A stretch of 64,000 nucleotides of DNA, from NCBI RefSeq assembly GCF_021018805.1, contig NC_086247.1, positions 119,571,094 to 119,635,093 of the forward strand, given 5' to 3'. The notes under the pieces were generated by a model. The model searched no databases. It was not told the origin of the DNA and saw only the letters and a program-made list of their open reading frames with translations. This DNA is from Prinia subflava. Taxonomy: Eukaryota > Chordata > Aves > Passeriformes > Cisticolidae. The position numbers and the translations under genes are program-made. Positions 52,667-63,416 of the stretch are shown in pieces. Numbering within the stretch: position 1 is the stretch's first letter; every line of letters begins with the position of its first letter.

Positions 52667-52706
<40 letters not shown>
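52667..52706 (+). repeat. Uninterrupted poly(A), 40 bases
   Basis: A pure A40 run. No poly(A) signal at the usual distance, no recognisable cDNA-like sequence and no flanking target duplication were seen, so it is treated as a mononucleotide repeat rather than a retrocopy tail. Confidence 0.95.
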
Positions 52707-52709
<3 letters not shown>

Positions 52710-54800
52710 GATAGAATGACACTGTCAGATGCTCTGTCTTCCCACCTCTCCCTTTTCCTCCCTTTCCAGTGATCTCACTGACATTCTTACATGGTGCACA
52801 ACCAAGGCTATAGGATAGACTTGATCAAGAGACTGAGTGGTCATTTGATACTTCATCTCTCACTGCACATTTCTTCTTATCTCACAACATACTGTGGTAT
52901 TTCGGTTCAAATACATGAGTTGGAACAGAGGCTTTTATCACAGATTTTCTGGAAAGGGAACTAGTCTTTGAATTTAATAAAAGCACATCATTCCATGGCC
53001 TCTTTGATGCCACACACTCCACCAACTTACTAAGAGCTTAAAGAGAGACATTCTCTTGGATGTACAAAGCCCCTTCTCAGTCACCCACCTATTCCAAGTG
53101 CCTTCCAGAGCTATTATGGAAGGGTTTCTGCCTGTGATTGTCTCTTACAGGAGTCTTTTCTGTTTTCTTAAGCTATAAAGGATGATAGCAGGATACTCTG
53201 AGAACTCAACCAGCAGTTGCAGTCTCAGGTGGCTTTTGCTATGGTGAAACTCCTGTGCTTGCCACAGAGACTGTCTGTCCTTCTGCCATCTGAGACCCTC
53301 CAATTAAGACTGAGAAGTCTTTTTTTTTTCATTTTCCAAATGTTCAAGGCCAAATGTTAGTCTCACTACATGCATGGAGAAGTCAGTTTTTCAGACTACT
53401 CCATTTTCCATGCCCCTTTGTTTGAAAAGCCTTCAAACCCATGAAAAAATGATAAACTGGAACCAGAGAGACACAAGTGGCATCACGAGAGGGAAGAGAG
53501 AAGAACAGTAAGGCAGCGCATAGGTTTTAAAATGAAAGGCTGTTCTCCCACTGGTACCATGATTCTTTAGAACATGAAGGCACCAGAGGCATCTTCCAAA
53601 TCCCTTTTGTTGCTTTCTCTTACCTGCTTGAATTTTGCCAAATATGGTTGCAATTTTTCCCGTTTGATGCTGTGCCAGAAGACCATCTTATCTCTATTAA
53701 AGTGCTCTACAACACTTTAAAAACAGATAATCTACATCACATGGTTAGTGTTCTATGTCCATTTTGGTGTCTGAGTTCACTAAAACAGGACTCACTCTCC
53801 ATTTACTACAGTGTTAACAACTTACTGCATCTGTGACAATCCTCCATCCTCCCATGTTCTTTATCAGCTGCAGAGCTGTGCCAGTGAGTTTCAAGCTGGA
53901 ATAATTACTAGTTATGTCCACTACTAGCTTGAAAAACTAGCTTGAAAGCAAGTTACCTTTTCTGTGAATGCTGTTAGGTTGCAGCTACCTACAGTATTTG
54001 ATAGTCTGAAAAATACATCTTCCCTAGCAAAAGATGTGTTTAAGATAGAGTAACCACCACGCTGTGTTGTCACCAATTTGTCTGCCCAGAATTCTCTACA
54101 CACTGCTGTATATTCAGTCAAAGAAAAAATGGATTTATTTTAAAAAGAAGACAAGCACTGCTATTGTACAGCCTAGATCAGAGCCCCATATCTTGAGCTG
54201 ATTCAGCTTAACTGCTTTTCTATACCTTTGACAAATGCATGTCTTATATCATTTTTTCTTGCCTTCCTCCATATGCCATACTGCTTTTCCTCCACGTATC
54301 TTATCTAGAAATGATGTGCTATTAATCAGCCAAAGACACCCTTCACTGCTAAGTGTTCCTCAACTGATTTTTCATCAGCACAAGTAGTTACTAGTTCCAG
54401 CATTCCTCCCACATGCTGAAGGTTTGGCAGGGAGGGAGGAGGGATGGCAAGGAGGTTAGAGACTGCCTCACCATATAAGTACTATCTGGGACCTTTATAC
54501 CAACCTGCCAGCTTGCTGTAATGGTAATGTTGCTGTTTGTTCGCAGCAAAAGGAACATGGTGGGAGGAAAGTGGGGCTGCACCCTGTCTTATTTTTTAAG
54601 TTAATAACCTTCATGCTCTTCCTTTTATCTGATTAATCTGGCTGGGTGCCTGTTCAGTAGTAGCTGAAGCTTAATACCTGAAACAATGTGTGGATATACA
54701 CTGTGCCAGTAAGGCTTGCCCAACAATGCACATTCTGTCATGTTTTCCCATGCCTTGTGTCAATATCTCATTTTATGTGTGAGCCCCCAGAGCAGGGGAT

Positions 54801-54892
54801 AGGAAAAAAAGAGAGGCATGGAGGGAGAGAGGGAGGGAAAAGGTTAGAGGGAGAGGGAGAAGAAAGAGAAGGAGAAACGAAAGTAGGGAAAA
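54801..54892. repeat. GA-rich (polypurine) tract
   Basis: About 90 bp composed nearly wholly of A and G, with GGGA and GAGA units. It could adopt H-DNA-like structure in principle. Confidence 0.92.
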
Positions 54893-56129
54893 ATTACATC
54901 CCTTGGGAATATCAACTGCTACAAACTCGCCCACTCCTCACCATGAAACGAGCTGTGTGCGGGCACAGGTGGGTCCCATTCTCTGTTACTAGAGCACAGC
55001 CTACAAACAGGGGCTAAATGAAGACTTTCATTGCTGTTCCCTGTTTTCATTGGAGCAAGGCCATCATAAACATTTGCAGGTGGCTTGGCCATAGTCTGAC
55101 ACTAAAATATTTGTGGTTGTGATAAAAATCAGAATATTGCTACAAGATGGTTCTATATAACCTTCAGGGCTTGATCCTGCTCTTACAGAACTCAGTGAGA
55201 GTTTTACCCAGTTTCTCTCTGCTGGTTTTATTGCTCATTAAAAGGCATTTTCCCTGGCACAATTCTTCATGGTAAAGACTCATCTACCCTTTGGGGCAGA
55301 TTCAGATGATTTTTTAAAAAGGGAAACTCAACCAAAACCCACTGATTTGAGCACCTCAGAATTCAGGTTAGTTAAATAGCTAAAAAAAATTTTGCAAGGC
55401 TAAATCAAAACAATCAAACTTTCAAGAACTCAAATGTTTTTTGCATTCATCAAGACTTCTTTTTCAGTTGTTTAATACCAGAACCATTGTCCAGTCTGTA
55501 TTCCTCATGAATGAGTCGTGGATATAATTCTTAGCACGTTTAGAAGGATAAGATGAAGATAAATGGAAATGACAAGATATGTTCTTTGAATAAGTAAAAC
55601 AGACACCAGAGGGAAAAGACTGAAGGAAGACAAACCAGGATGCTCAACAGTTTGGCAAGTAGAGGAAGTTGAAAATACAGCAATTATCTCCTAGGACACA
55701 CCATGAACAAAAAACAAAACCTCCTAGGAAGAGGGAAGAATGGGGAACAGAGTATGCTGGAGGTCACACCGTAAGTCTCATTCACACACCAACTCACACA
55801 GAGACTAAAATGCTGACAATTGCCTCCCAATAAAGCAGCTTTAGACTCAGACTTAGGAAACATTTGTGTGATTCAGTCACAGGGAAGAATTAAGATATGT
55901 CATGACAAAGTTTCCCAAGTGAGACACATCACTGACTAGGAAAAGGCCTTTTTATCCTCAACCCCTCCAACTTTGGAGATTCTAATCACCATGGCCCCAA
56001 ACCAACACAAACCTAAAACCTGACTGACAGGGTCTTGCAAAACCACATGCAGTTTTTTTCTCATTATATGGAAACAATTGTTTGGAAGCCAAGCACAGTC
56101 TTACATAAAACACCTCACCACTGAGTATT

Positions 56130-56250
56130 AAAAGTTTGTTAGGGTTTTTTTATGCTTTTAATTAGGATCATAATTACCACTAGACTTATTAAGTCACAAT
56201 TTGAACGGGAGCTTAATCATCGTTAATGCAAATAATGGCATTAGTCAATG
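56130..56250. promoter_or_regulatory. Candidate regulatory block with TAAT cores and a POU octamer
   Basis: Within about 120 bp there are several ATTA/TAAT cores (TTTTAATTAGGATCATAATTACC, GCTTAATCATCGTTAATG). There is also an exact ATGCAAAT octamer at 56226-56233. It lies about 1.4 kb 3' of the CREB5 exon in transcription sense. The function is inferred from motif clustering only. Confidence 0.3.
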
Positions 56251-57683
56251 TTTTTCTTTCTAAAGCTGATAAACAAACTGTTTCTTCCTCCCTCTCTCTC
56301 TCCCAGCCCCCTGTATTTGAAGAGAATGTGACATATATAATACAACAACTCTACTGGATTCACAGGCAAATGGTATTGCATGTGAAATCCCAGTGAACAC
56401 TGTGTTTTGCCAAAATGTAACATATACAAAGGGCACATCTATCAGATAAGTTTACCTGACCCATCCTACCAGATTTATATATTAAGAACCAAATCCTAAA
56501 ATAGTAGTAAAAAGAAAAATAGAGTAGCTTGGCCAGGAGCACAAAACTAGGGCAGCAGATGGAATCTATGTTGTGTGCATGGCTGGATAACCCAGAGCTT
56601 GGTGCCATGGGCCATCCCAGCTACCATGAGAGATACAGATCTTGTGGCCCACACCAAGAACCTTGAAAGAAAACTCAAGAATAACTAGATTTTCAGTTTT
56701 TGCCAGGATTTCACTATTTGGTTTTACTTTGAAAAGACTGAAAGTTGATCATCAATTATTTAGATAATGACTGGGGACAGAGACTGCTTTTGCACATATC
56801 ACCTAATTAATGTGACCAAATTACAAATGACAGATAATGAATCTATACTGCTGTTTTTTTCTTAGTCCACTAATATATCTTTTTATCTATTTAATTTATG
56901 TTGTTATACATTTTCATGTATAATCCTGCTCCCAAATTCAAGGAGCTATGTGATGAAAAACTGTACCCTCAAGCCGTCAGGGCAATTTCTGTACAATTAA
57001 AAACAAGTTGTTGTGACTTACGAGGATCTCATACTTGCTGGAAGTAACCAGGTGTACTAAACCTGGATGGTTTTGTTCACACAGTTCTCCAGACATTAGC
57101 ACTCAATTAGCACTCAAGCCAATACAATAAGCATCTATACTGTCAATTTATGGTATAAATATGGATCCACCATCACAAATTGAGCAGCAGTTCACACTGT
57201 GCCAAACTCTATTTATCTTGTGAATAATAAATCTTTTTGTCTTCCAGCATTCCTCATTTAAGCAGAGGACATAGGAAATAACTCAATTCCATAGAAAACC
57301 CAGAATTGCCATTGAAGGAAGTCAAATATTCAGCTTCACAAACACTTTGTCCTTCTTCCCAGAGTAGTTACATTCACTGTGGTCATAAGAGGATTTTAAA
57401 AAATGGATGCAGAAAGCAAGAGTTTCCAGTAAGTACAACATTCTGTCCTTTTTGAACCAGGGTGCCATATCTGGAGTAACCTGTCCATTCCCCACAGTCT
57501 GCAACATGTGCTGCAGGGGTCCTTGCTCATCCTGGCAGGGTCAAGAGCAAACTCTGTAACCGCAAAAACCACCAGAACAACATCTGGTCCTGCATGCAGC
57601 TGGACCTTAAGAAGTATGAGGACATGAGGACATCATCTGGTCCTACAAGCAGGAGCCAGAGAACCAGAGAAATGAGGAAATGG

Positions 57684-57689
57684 ACTCAC
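57684..57689 (-). other. CREB5: 5' splice site of the CREB5 exon
   Basis: On the minus strand the exon ends ...CAGATTGG and is followed by GTGAGT, a near-consensus U1 donor. The exon therefore ends two bases into a glycine codon, as expected if the next exon continues with the family's Gly-Pro-Val-Pro segment. Confidence 0.92.
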
Positions 57690-57862
57690 CCAATCTGCCG
57701 ATTTGTGGAAGGTGCTTGTGTAATGACAGAACTGGACTGTGGAGAGGGCATGGCTTGTTGAATCACAACACTGGTGTCGTGGTTTGGCATCCTTGTGTTT
57801 GTCAGCTGGTGGGATCCAGGTCCTGCCATTGCTCCTCCAACTGTGTTATGCATGGAGATATT
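57690..57862 (-). CDS. CREB5: CREB5 internal coding exon (linker between zinc finger and His/Pro-rich region)
   Basis: This 173-nt exon encodes 57 complete codons plus two bases (GG) of a split glycine codon. It starts in phase 0 at AAT and ends in phase 2. The translation begins NISMHNTVGG, contains MPNHDTSVVIQQAMPSPQ in the middle and ends ITQAPSTNRQI. From memory of human CREB5 this corresponds to roughly residues 98-155, with about eight conservative differences and an identical second half. CREB5 (CRE-BPa) is a nuclear bZIP transcription factor of the ATF2/ATF7/CREB5 group that binds CRE sites as homodimers or with JUN. This exon lies between the N-terminal C2H2 zinc finger/transactivation region and the His/Pro-rich stretch, and carries neither DNA-binding nor zipper residues. 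The frame is open throughout. The acceptor (pyrimidine tract ending CAG) and donor (GTGAGT) are both strong. The identity is from recollection; the exon itself is seen directly. Confidence 0.95.
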
Positions 57863-57887
57863 CTGTGAAAAGAAGGGAAATGGGAGA
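57863..57887 (-). other. CREB5: 3' splice site and polypyrimidine tract of the CREB5 exon
   Basis: Read on the minus strand, a run of C/T bases (CCCTTCTTTTCACAG) immediately precedes the first exon base. This is a canonical strong acceptor and fixes the exon start at a codon boundary. Confidence 0.93.
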
Positions 57888-57902
57888 TGGTGGAAGAAAA
57901 TG

Positions 57903-57922
57903 AAAATAAATAAATAAATAAA
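57903..57922. repeat. (AAAT)n microsatellite
   Basis: About five AAAT/AATA tetranucleotides, located 40 bp upstream of the CREB5 exon acceptor in transcription sense. Confidence 0.92.
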
Positions 57923-58089
57923 CGTCTTATCTTGGTTTTCTGTTCTACAGGAATTCTATTAGAAATCTGAAAGTATCAACAACATGAAAATTTACTGGCT
58001 CCTGGTAAATCCCAAGTCAATAGATCTTATTATAACCAACAACAATAAAGAAATGAAAAATAAATATTTACTTTCATAGGGCAACATAA

Positions 58090-58330
58090 ATGAAAAAATA
58101 TCCACAGGTTGACTAACCACTCTTTTGTGATTCTGTCTTGTGATTTATAATGGGGACATTTAGCACATATTTCTCCGAGCTGAACATGATACGAGTGCAG
58201 GATATCTGGATTTATTACACAGGCTGTTTACTGTGTACTGCGTCTGCTTAGACTGACAAGCAAATCAAGTTTTACAGTCCCAAAGTAACAAACAGTACAC
58301 GGCACATCATGAAACAGCCATTTCTATTAG
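58090..58330. promoter_or_regulatory. Candidate intronic element flanking the CREB5 exon
   Basis: This sequence, about 230-470 bp upstream of the exon in transcription sense, is free of repeats. It keeps four CpGs (CTCCGAG, ATACGAG, TGCGTC, CACGGC) while its surroundings have almost none. It could be a conserved splicing-associated or enhancer element. Composition is the only evidence. Confidence 0.3.
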
Positions 58331-61300
58331 CCTCCATAGATTTTGTAGAGCAATAATATCCCAGAGGCTTAGAATAATTCTGTATTTCACCACATATAAC
58401 CTTTGCTTCAGGTAACTCAGAGCTCTTAAAAAGTTCTTAAGAACAACAACAAAAAAAGAAGTTCACAGATAACTCATATCCACTGAGCAAACAACCAGCA
58501 AGAGGCCAGGATACTGCTAAGGAAGGAACCATGGAATAACAGATCTCTCCTGTTATGCCTGTACACACAACACACACTGCTGCTAAACCGCAGGGTTTGA
58601 CTTGGCCTGTGTTTAAAAACAAACAAAACTCTCGAGCCAGAGATAAGCCACAATGTATACATACGAAAAATATGGTAACCTTGAGAGCATTATTTTTCCT
58701 ATCAGGCATCAACGTGTGAATTGTTAGCAGCAAGAGGAAAAGAAACTTTCCATTGTCACTGCGTGCTAGGCTGAGGAAAACAGGGACAAAAACCCCCTTA
58801 CACTTACATTGCCACTAAGACTCACACAAAGCACCTTCCTAACAACTGCAATTCTCAGGATTAAAAAACAAAGTTCTATTTCATTCAAAATGCCAATTTA
58901 TGAGTCAATTTACCTAGGAAACATACACAACCACCAGAGAGCAAATAATTAGAGGACACTAATTGAAGGCATTAGCTGCTATCCCCTTTTCTCCCAATTT
59001 CATGTATTTCATGTGTTTTCCCACAACAGTGTGCACACGGGGATCTCTGTTTCTTTTACAGGAGTTGTTCCAGTCTTCATTAACCCATAAAGAGGCAGAG
59101 GTGTTGCCTACAATTGAATGGTTACACCGCCTCACCTGGAATGAAGAGGACCCAGCTTTGAGTTCCTCTTCCAGTAAATAATTTACACATTATGGAATCA
59201 AGTCTAGAAGCTCCTTATTCACTTAAGTATTCACTCAAGGAGCATGAATTGCAAGAGGAAGCCAGACCAAGGACCTTAACTGTAATATTTCATAACATAA
59301 TATTATGTCATGATCCTTAAGCGATAACTTGAGATATATGAAAACTTCTTCAAAAGATGTCCTCCTTCACCTACCACATTTCTATTAAAATGTCACTTCT
59401 TCAACAGATTTCTGGTTTCTGATGAAAAGCCTGTTCAGTTTAAAAAAAGTATACAGTCAAATCTAGCTCAGGATTCAAACCTTTTGATCATGGCCAGATT
59501 TCACAAAAACAGATCTAGTATCTATCCATTTACAGTCAATATTTTAATGCTGTGAATTCCTAAAGTGATCTCTAAAGGAAACATATATGGTGCCATGAGT
59601 CTCCAAGGCCTGGGAATGGAGAGTATGGAAATCCATCACAAGCCTTAGACAAGTGGTACCCCGGCGCTTGCCCAGAGTTTTGCTGTACAGTTTTGTTGTA
59701 CCATGGCAGGGCAGACCTTAAAGATTTGATATCAGATCCCTGTGTTCCTAAATTAAGTATTTCCTTTCTCTTCTCCTTCTCTTTCCATTTTCTCCTATAA
59801 TTACAGAGCTCTCTAAGGTACAAACAGATGAATTATGATGGATATGGAAAATTTTGTTTGCCTGTAAGTCACTGTAGTTGTTATCTTACATGCATAAATT
59901 TCCAACACTGTTTCAAAATTTTAACCATTTCCAATAAGCTACATCTTTTCAAAAAGTAGGTTGAGTATGTGATGTATAGAAAGTAAAAGCAGAGTGAAAG
60001 TCTGTCAATGCTTTCAGATGTCCATTCTTCTCAGTAATGCAAGCACTGCTGTTGGGCAAGCGTACACCATGCTGCCAAGTGAAAGCCTAAGGTTTCCCAA
60101 CACAATGTCAAACTCAGCATGACTCTGACATTCATAAGAAAAGGATTTGGCAATCTCAGAACAATTTACATCAGTGAGATGCTTGTGAATCTACAGTGAA
60201 GTTCAAGCAAGTTCATACTTTAAGGACAATAAGTGTGCTTTGAAAGGCAGCAGGAAGGTAATGTGCAGCAGATCTGACACTAAGCCTATCTGATCTCGCT
60301 GTATGCATCATGACATGCAGAATGCCTCTGTATCACCAGCACAGCAAGACTAGGCTCGTTGCACGTGTGATGCAGCCAGTCTTCAGAACTCCCAAAATGG
60401 TCTTGCTCTGTTGAGCTCTGTATCTGGTTCTGAATGAATCTGGATGTGATATTAACAAGCTTCTTGCAAACTTGACTTCGGGCCCTTATAGAAAGAGGAA
60501 AAATTCAGCAACATTGGCTGAAACTGAGACCTCCACTTTATATATTGAATTGTTGTTTGGTTAGGTTGCTTCCAGCTCTACTTTTAATGAGCTCTTAATG
60601 TTCCTCTACCAGACATCAATGAATAACATCTCCTTTGGCTCCCCTTTTCATTATCCTCCAGCTCTTAAGCGGATGGTAAAGATTATTTGATACCAAGTGT
60701 GGAACTCCCAGCATTCCAGCTCAGAGAAGACTCAGGGAGCAAGGACAGACTGAGCTCTCCCTCTGCTTTTAACATTCCCAAGACTCATGCATACTCTGAG
60801 AGACTGTGACACCCACACACACAGAATTTTCTCAGGTATCTTCTCAACTGTACTTCAGCACCAGAAGAGGACTTATGAGCTTATCATTATTATCTATTTT
60901 ATTAAACTGAACCCAAGTGTATACACAGGGAGCAGGCCACCCATATGGTCAGGAAGTGCAGAGACACAAAAGACACGGTTTAAGATCAATTTAGTGAATC
61001 TTAATTAAGATCCAATATATGAAAAGGAATTTATGTCATTTAGGACTAAGTTTCATCCTCACTAAAGTTTCCAGTCACTCCCACTGACGCAGAAACTAGG
61101 ATTATAACACTAAAGTGCTTTTACAGAAATGCTCCCCTTGCCCATGTGCTCATGCAGTGCTCTCCATTGATTTTTAACAAACAAATAAACCAAAAAGCAA
61201 CAAACTATATCCACAAACTGCTTTTAAATCAACATGCTCATTCTCAACCTTTCCAGCTGCAAGAGTAAAGCATATAAACCATTATCATCATATTAACTTC

Positions 61301-63210
61301 TCCCCAGTTACACTTCATGGCCCATTTTAGTTTCAGACTTTGAAGAAAACATTTGAGCATTTCTCTCCCACGTGCAACCATTTAAGTTTAGATAGACAAC
61401 ACACTTCTTTTTTCTAAAGGCTAAAAACTTCTTGAAGTCATGCTTCCATGTTCTGGTGGAGAGGATTACACATCACTCCACAAGAACACACACCCTGTTG
61501 GCAAGCACAGCAGAGAAATGACGGCTACACAGACACAGGCAAAATACACCCAGGCAGTCACCAATTCCCCTAAACCCTGGTTCTTCCAGAGAAACACCCA
61601 TCCATTTCACACAGCACCACCATCTACTGAACTCAAAGGATGAAGACAACTGATGCATCCTTTACGATCTACTGGAATATTCTGAGTTTCAGAGTTGGTT
61701 TGTGGTTTTAAACTGTAAGATCTAGTTTCTGTTTTTATTTTCCTACTATTATTTTTTACTGTGAGGCTTACAAAAATTGCAAACACCACTTTTACACAAA
61801 CTTCATGCTATTCAGAATTGTTCTAGATAAGCTTTTAGATCAATAGAGCTGTAAGCTACAACCAATTGTATGTAAAGGTTTTTTGCAGACTACTCTATAA
61901 TTTTTCAATTCTAGTACAGTCATATCTTCCCTGATTACTGAGATCCTAACTTCCCAATGTATAAAAGACACATGAGTGGAAGCCTCCAGTTACACACTCA
62001 CTCATTGCACATACTGCTTACACAACCAAAGAACCTGCCAGCTTAAAACTTGGAAGACATTGTTGTAAAGAAAATTATACATTAAATGTGGCAAATAATG
62101 ACAGGCTTCAAAATTATTTTAATAATATATAATTTCCATACAAATTACTGAGCCTCTATGAATTCTCTTCTGACAGAAGAAAAAGATAATCTCAAAACAA
62201 AAGTTAGCAAGTCTTCCGAAAAGCAGCACCAATTCATTTATTTTCTCATTATTCAGATCAGTGTGGAAGCCAAATACCCTCACACCAGCCCATCACAACT
62301 GTTTCATCAGTAACTGGCATGCAAAATCTAAACTCCTATAAGCACAGAACTAAGCTTGCTGCCCACTCAAGGCCAGTAAACATGGATAAGGAACTAGAGA
62401 AAAAACAGAGATACAAAATGAATTATTTTACTAATGCAGTTGAAGGTTTACAGGAAAAAGAAAGTCTCCTATCAAGATTTAAATTTTAAAAAAAGTTCCA
62501 TTATGCAAGAAATGGGTGAGTGTAAACTTGGTGGAGACTGAAATGCAATACCTTTTCCTCTTTTTTTTAAACTGTAACATCTGTAGAACTTTGAATGAGG
62601 AAAAGCACTAAAAGCAAAAAAAAAAAAAGGGACAGAAAGAAACTGCTGGAAAATGCTGTGTAGTAACATTAAGCACAAGGACAAAGCACTATGAAGATCT
62701 TATTGCAGATGGCTAAAATCCATTTAACTCCCCTACTTAGCAAGAGGTATGAAGTCACTGAGTGAGGCTGACACATAAAAATACAGAACTGATGCCAAAG
62801 GATCTATTCCTCAAAACATTTCAAAGAAAGGCAAATGCTCACTTAACAGCTACCTGATAAAAATGGCACATTACAAGAAACAGCAGGCATGATATATCCC
62901 AGAATGGGGAAAGACTCTTCCCTGCCCCCAAGGCCCCCATCTGAAGTCTCCCCCTAAACTGAACCCAGCCAGCTATCCACCCCACGCTGGAGACTGAAAG
63001 GAGCAGTATGGGTATATCTGACTTCTTGAACCCCAGGCACGGCTGCTCAGTCAAATGTTATCAACCTGATCTCCAAAGGGGTAAAAATGTAAAGAAAAAT
63101 TAAACTCCTTACTCAAGAATGACAAGTAATGATAGGCAGATGGGGAAAGAAGGAAAACATTGCTCTCACTGAAATCATAAAGCTTTGAATCTCTACTTAT
63201 CAGTCTCAGC
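58331..63210. other. Intronic sequence, no gene seen
   Basis: AT-rich unique DNA upstream of the CREB5 exon. A plus-strand ORF at 58963-59181 follows a splice-acceptor-like TTTCTTTTACAG but is antisense to the gene and unrecognised. No CREB5 exon found. Confidence 0.6.
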
Positions 63211-63416
63211 CACTGGTTTCCAATTTTTTGGATCACAGACCTCTGTCAACCCTCTGAATTTCACACAGAGCACTCTGTGCTCTTATCATAAATTGTGTAA
63301 TTAAGGCAAGATGGTTCCACAGACTAGATGCAGATGACTGACCACAGCTTTGCGACCACCAGCAGTTCACAGACCAGAGTTAACTGCCACCCAAATATGG
63401 CTTTGGAGCACCGTGG
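63211..63416. mobile_element. Decayed hAT-like non-autonomous DNA transposon (tentative)
   Basis: The left end reads CACTGGTTTCCAA. The right end, reverse-complemented, reads CCACGGTGCTCCAAA. Both resemble the hAT-Charlie terminal inverted repeat type CAGTGGTTCYCAA. Next to the left end is TTTTTTGGATCACAGACC, and near the right end TTTGCGACCACCAGCAGTTCACAGACC. These resemble the 'ggaccaccagtggtccgcggacc' motifs common in such MITEs. No clear 8-bp target duplication remains. It would be an ancient, inactive copy of about 206 bp. Confidence 0.4.

Larger units (their letters stand above)
48381..56129. other. Intronic sequence, no gene seen
   Basis: Apart from the simple repeats listed, this is AT-rich unique DNA without recognisable genes or transposons. 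Confidence 0.65.
1..57689 (-). other. CREB5: CREB5 intron downstream of the exon (partial, at least 57 kb)
   Basis: All sequence below the donor is intronic for the minus-strand gene. I looked on the minus strand for the next expected coding segment (Pro-Val-Pro-Gly-Ser-Leu followed by the Met/Pro-rich and His-rich parts) and did not find it, so the intron extends beyond base 1. CREB5 is known for very large introns, which fits. The content is AT-rich unique sequence with two CR1 ends, two solo LTRs, several microsatellites and a few CpG-retaining blocks, each listed separately. Confidence 0.85.

Noticed and set aside
52540..52706. Processed pseudogene ending in the A40 run
   Set aside because: No cDNA-like sequence, poly(A) signal at proper spacing or target duplication could be identified.
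1..57689. A second CREB5 exon (Met/Pro-rich, His-rich or bZIP segments)
   Set aside because: I looked for the reverse complement of the expected coding text and saw no match; the visible GC-rich patches do not encode it.
58963..59181. Acceptor-like TTTCTTTTACAG followed by a 45-codon open stretch on the plus strand
   Set aside because: It is antisense to CREB5, has no convincing donor and no recognisable protein; it is probably chance.
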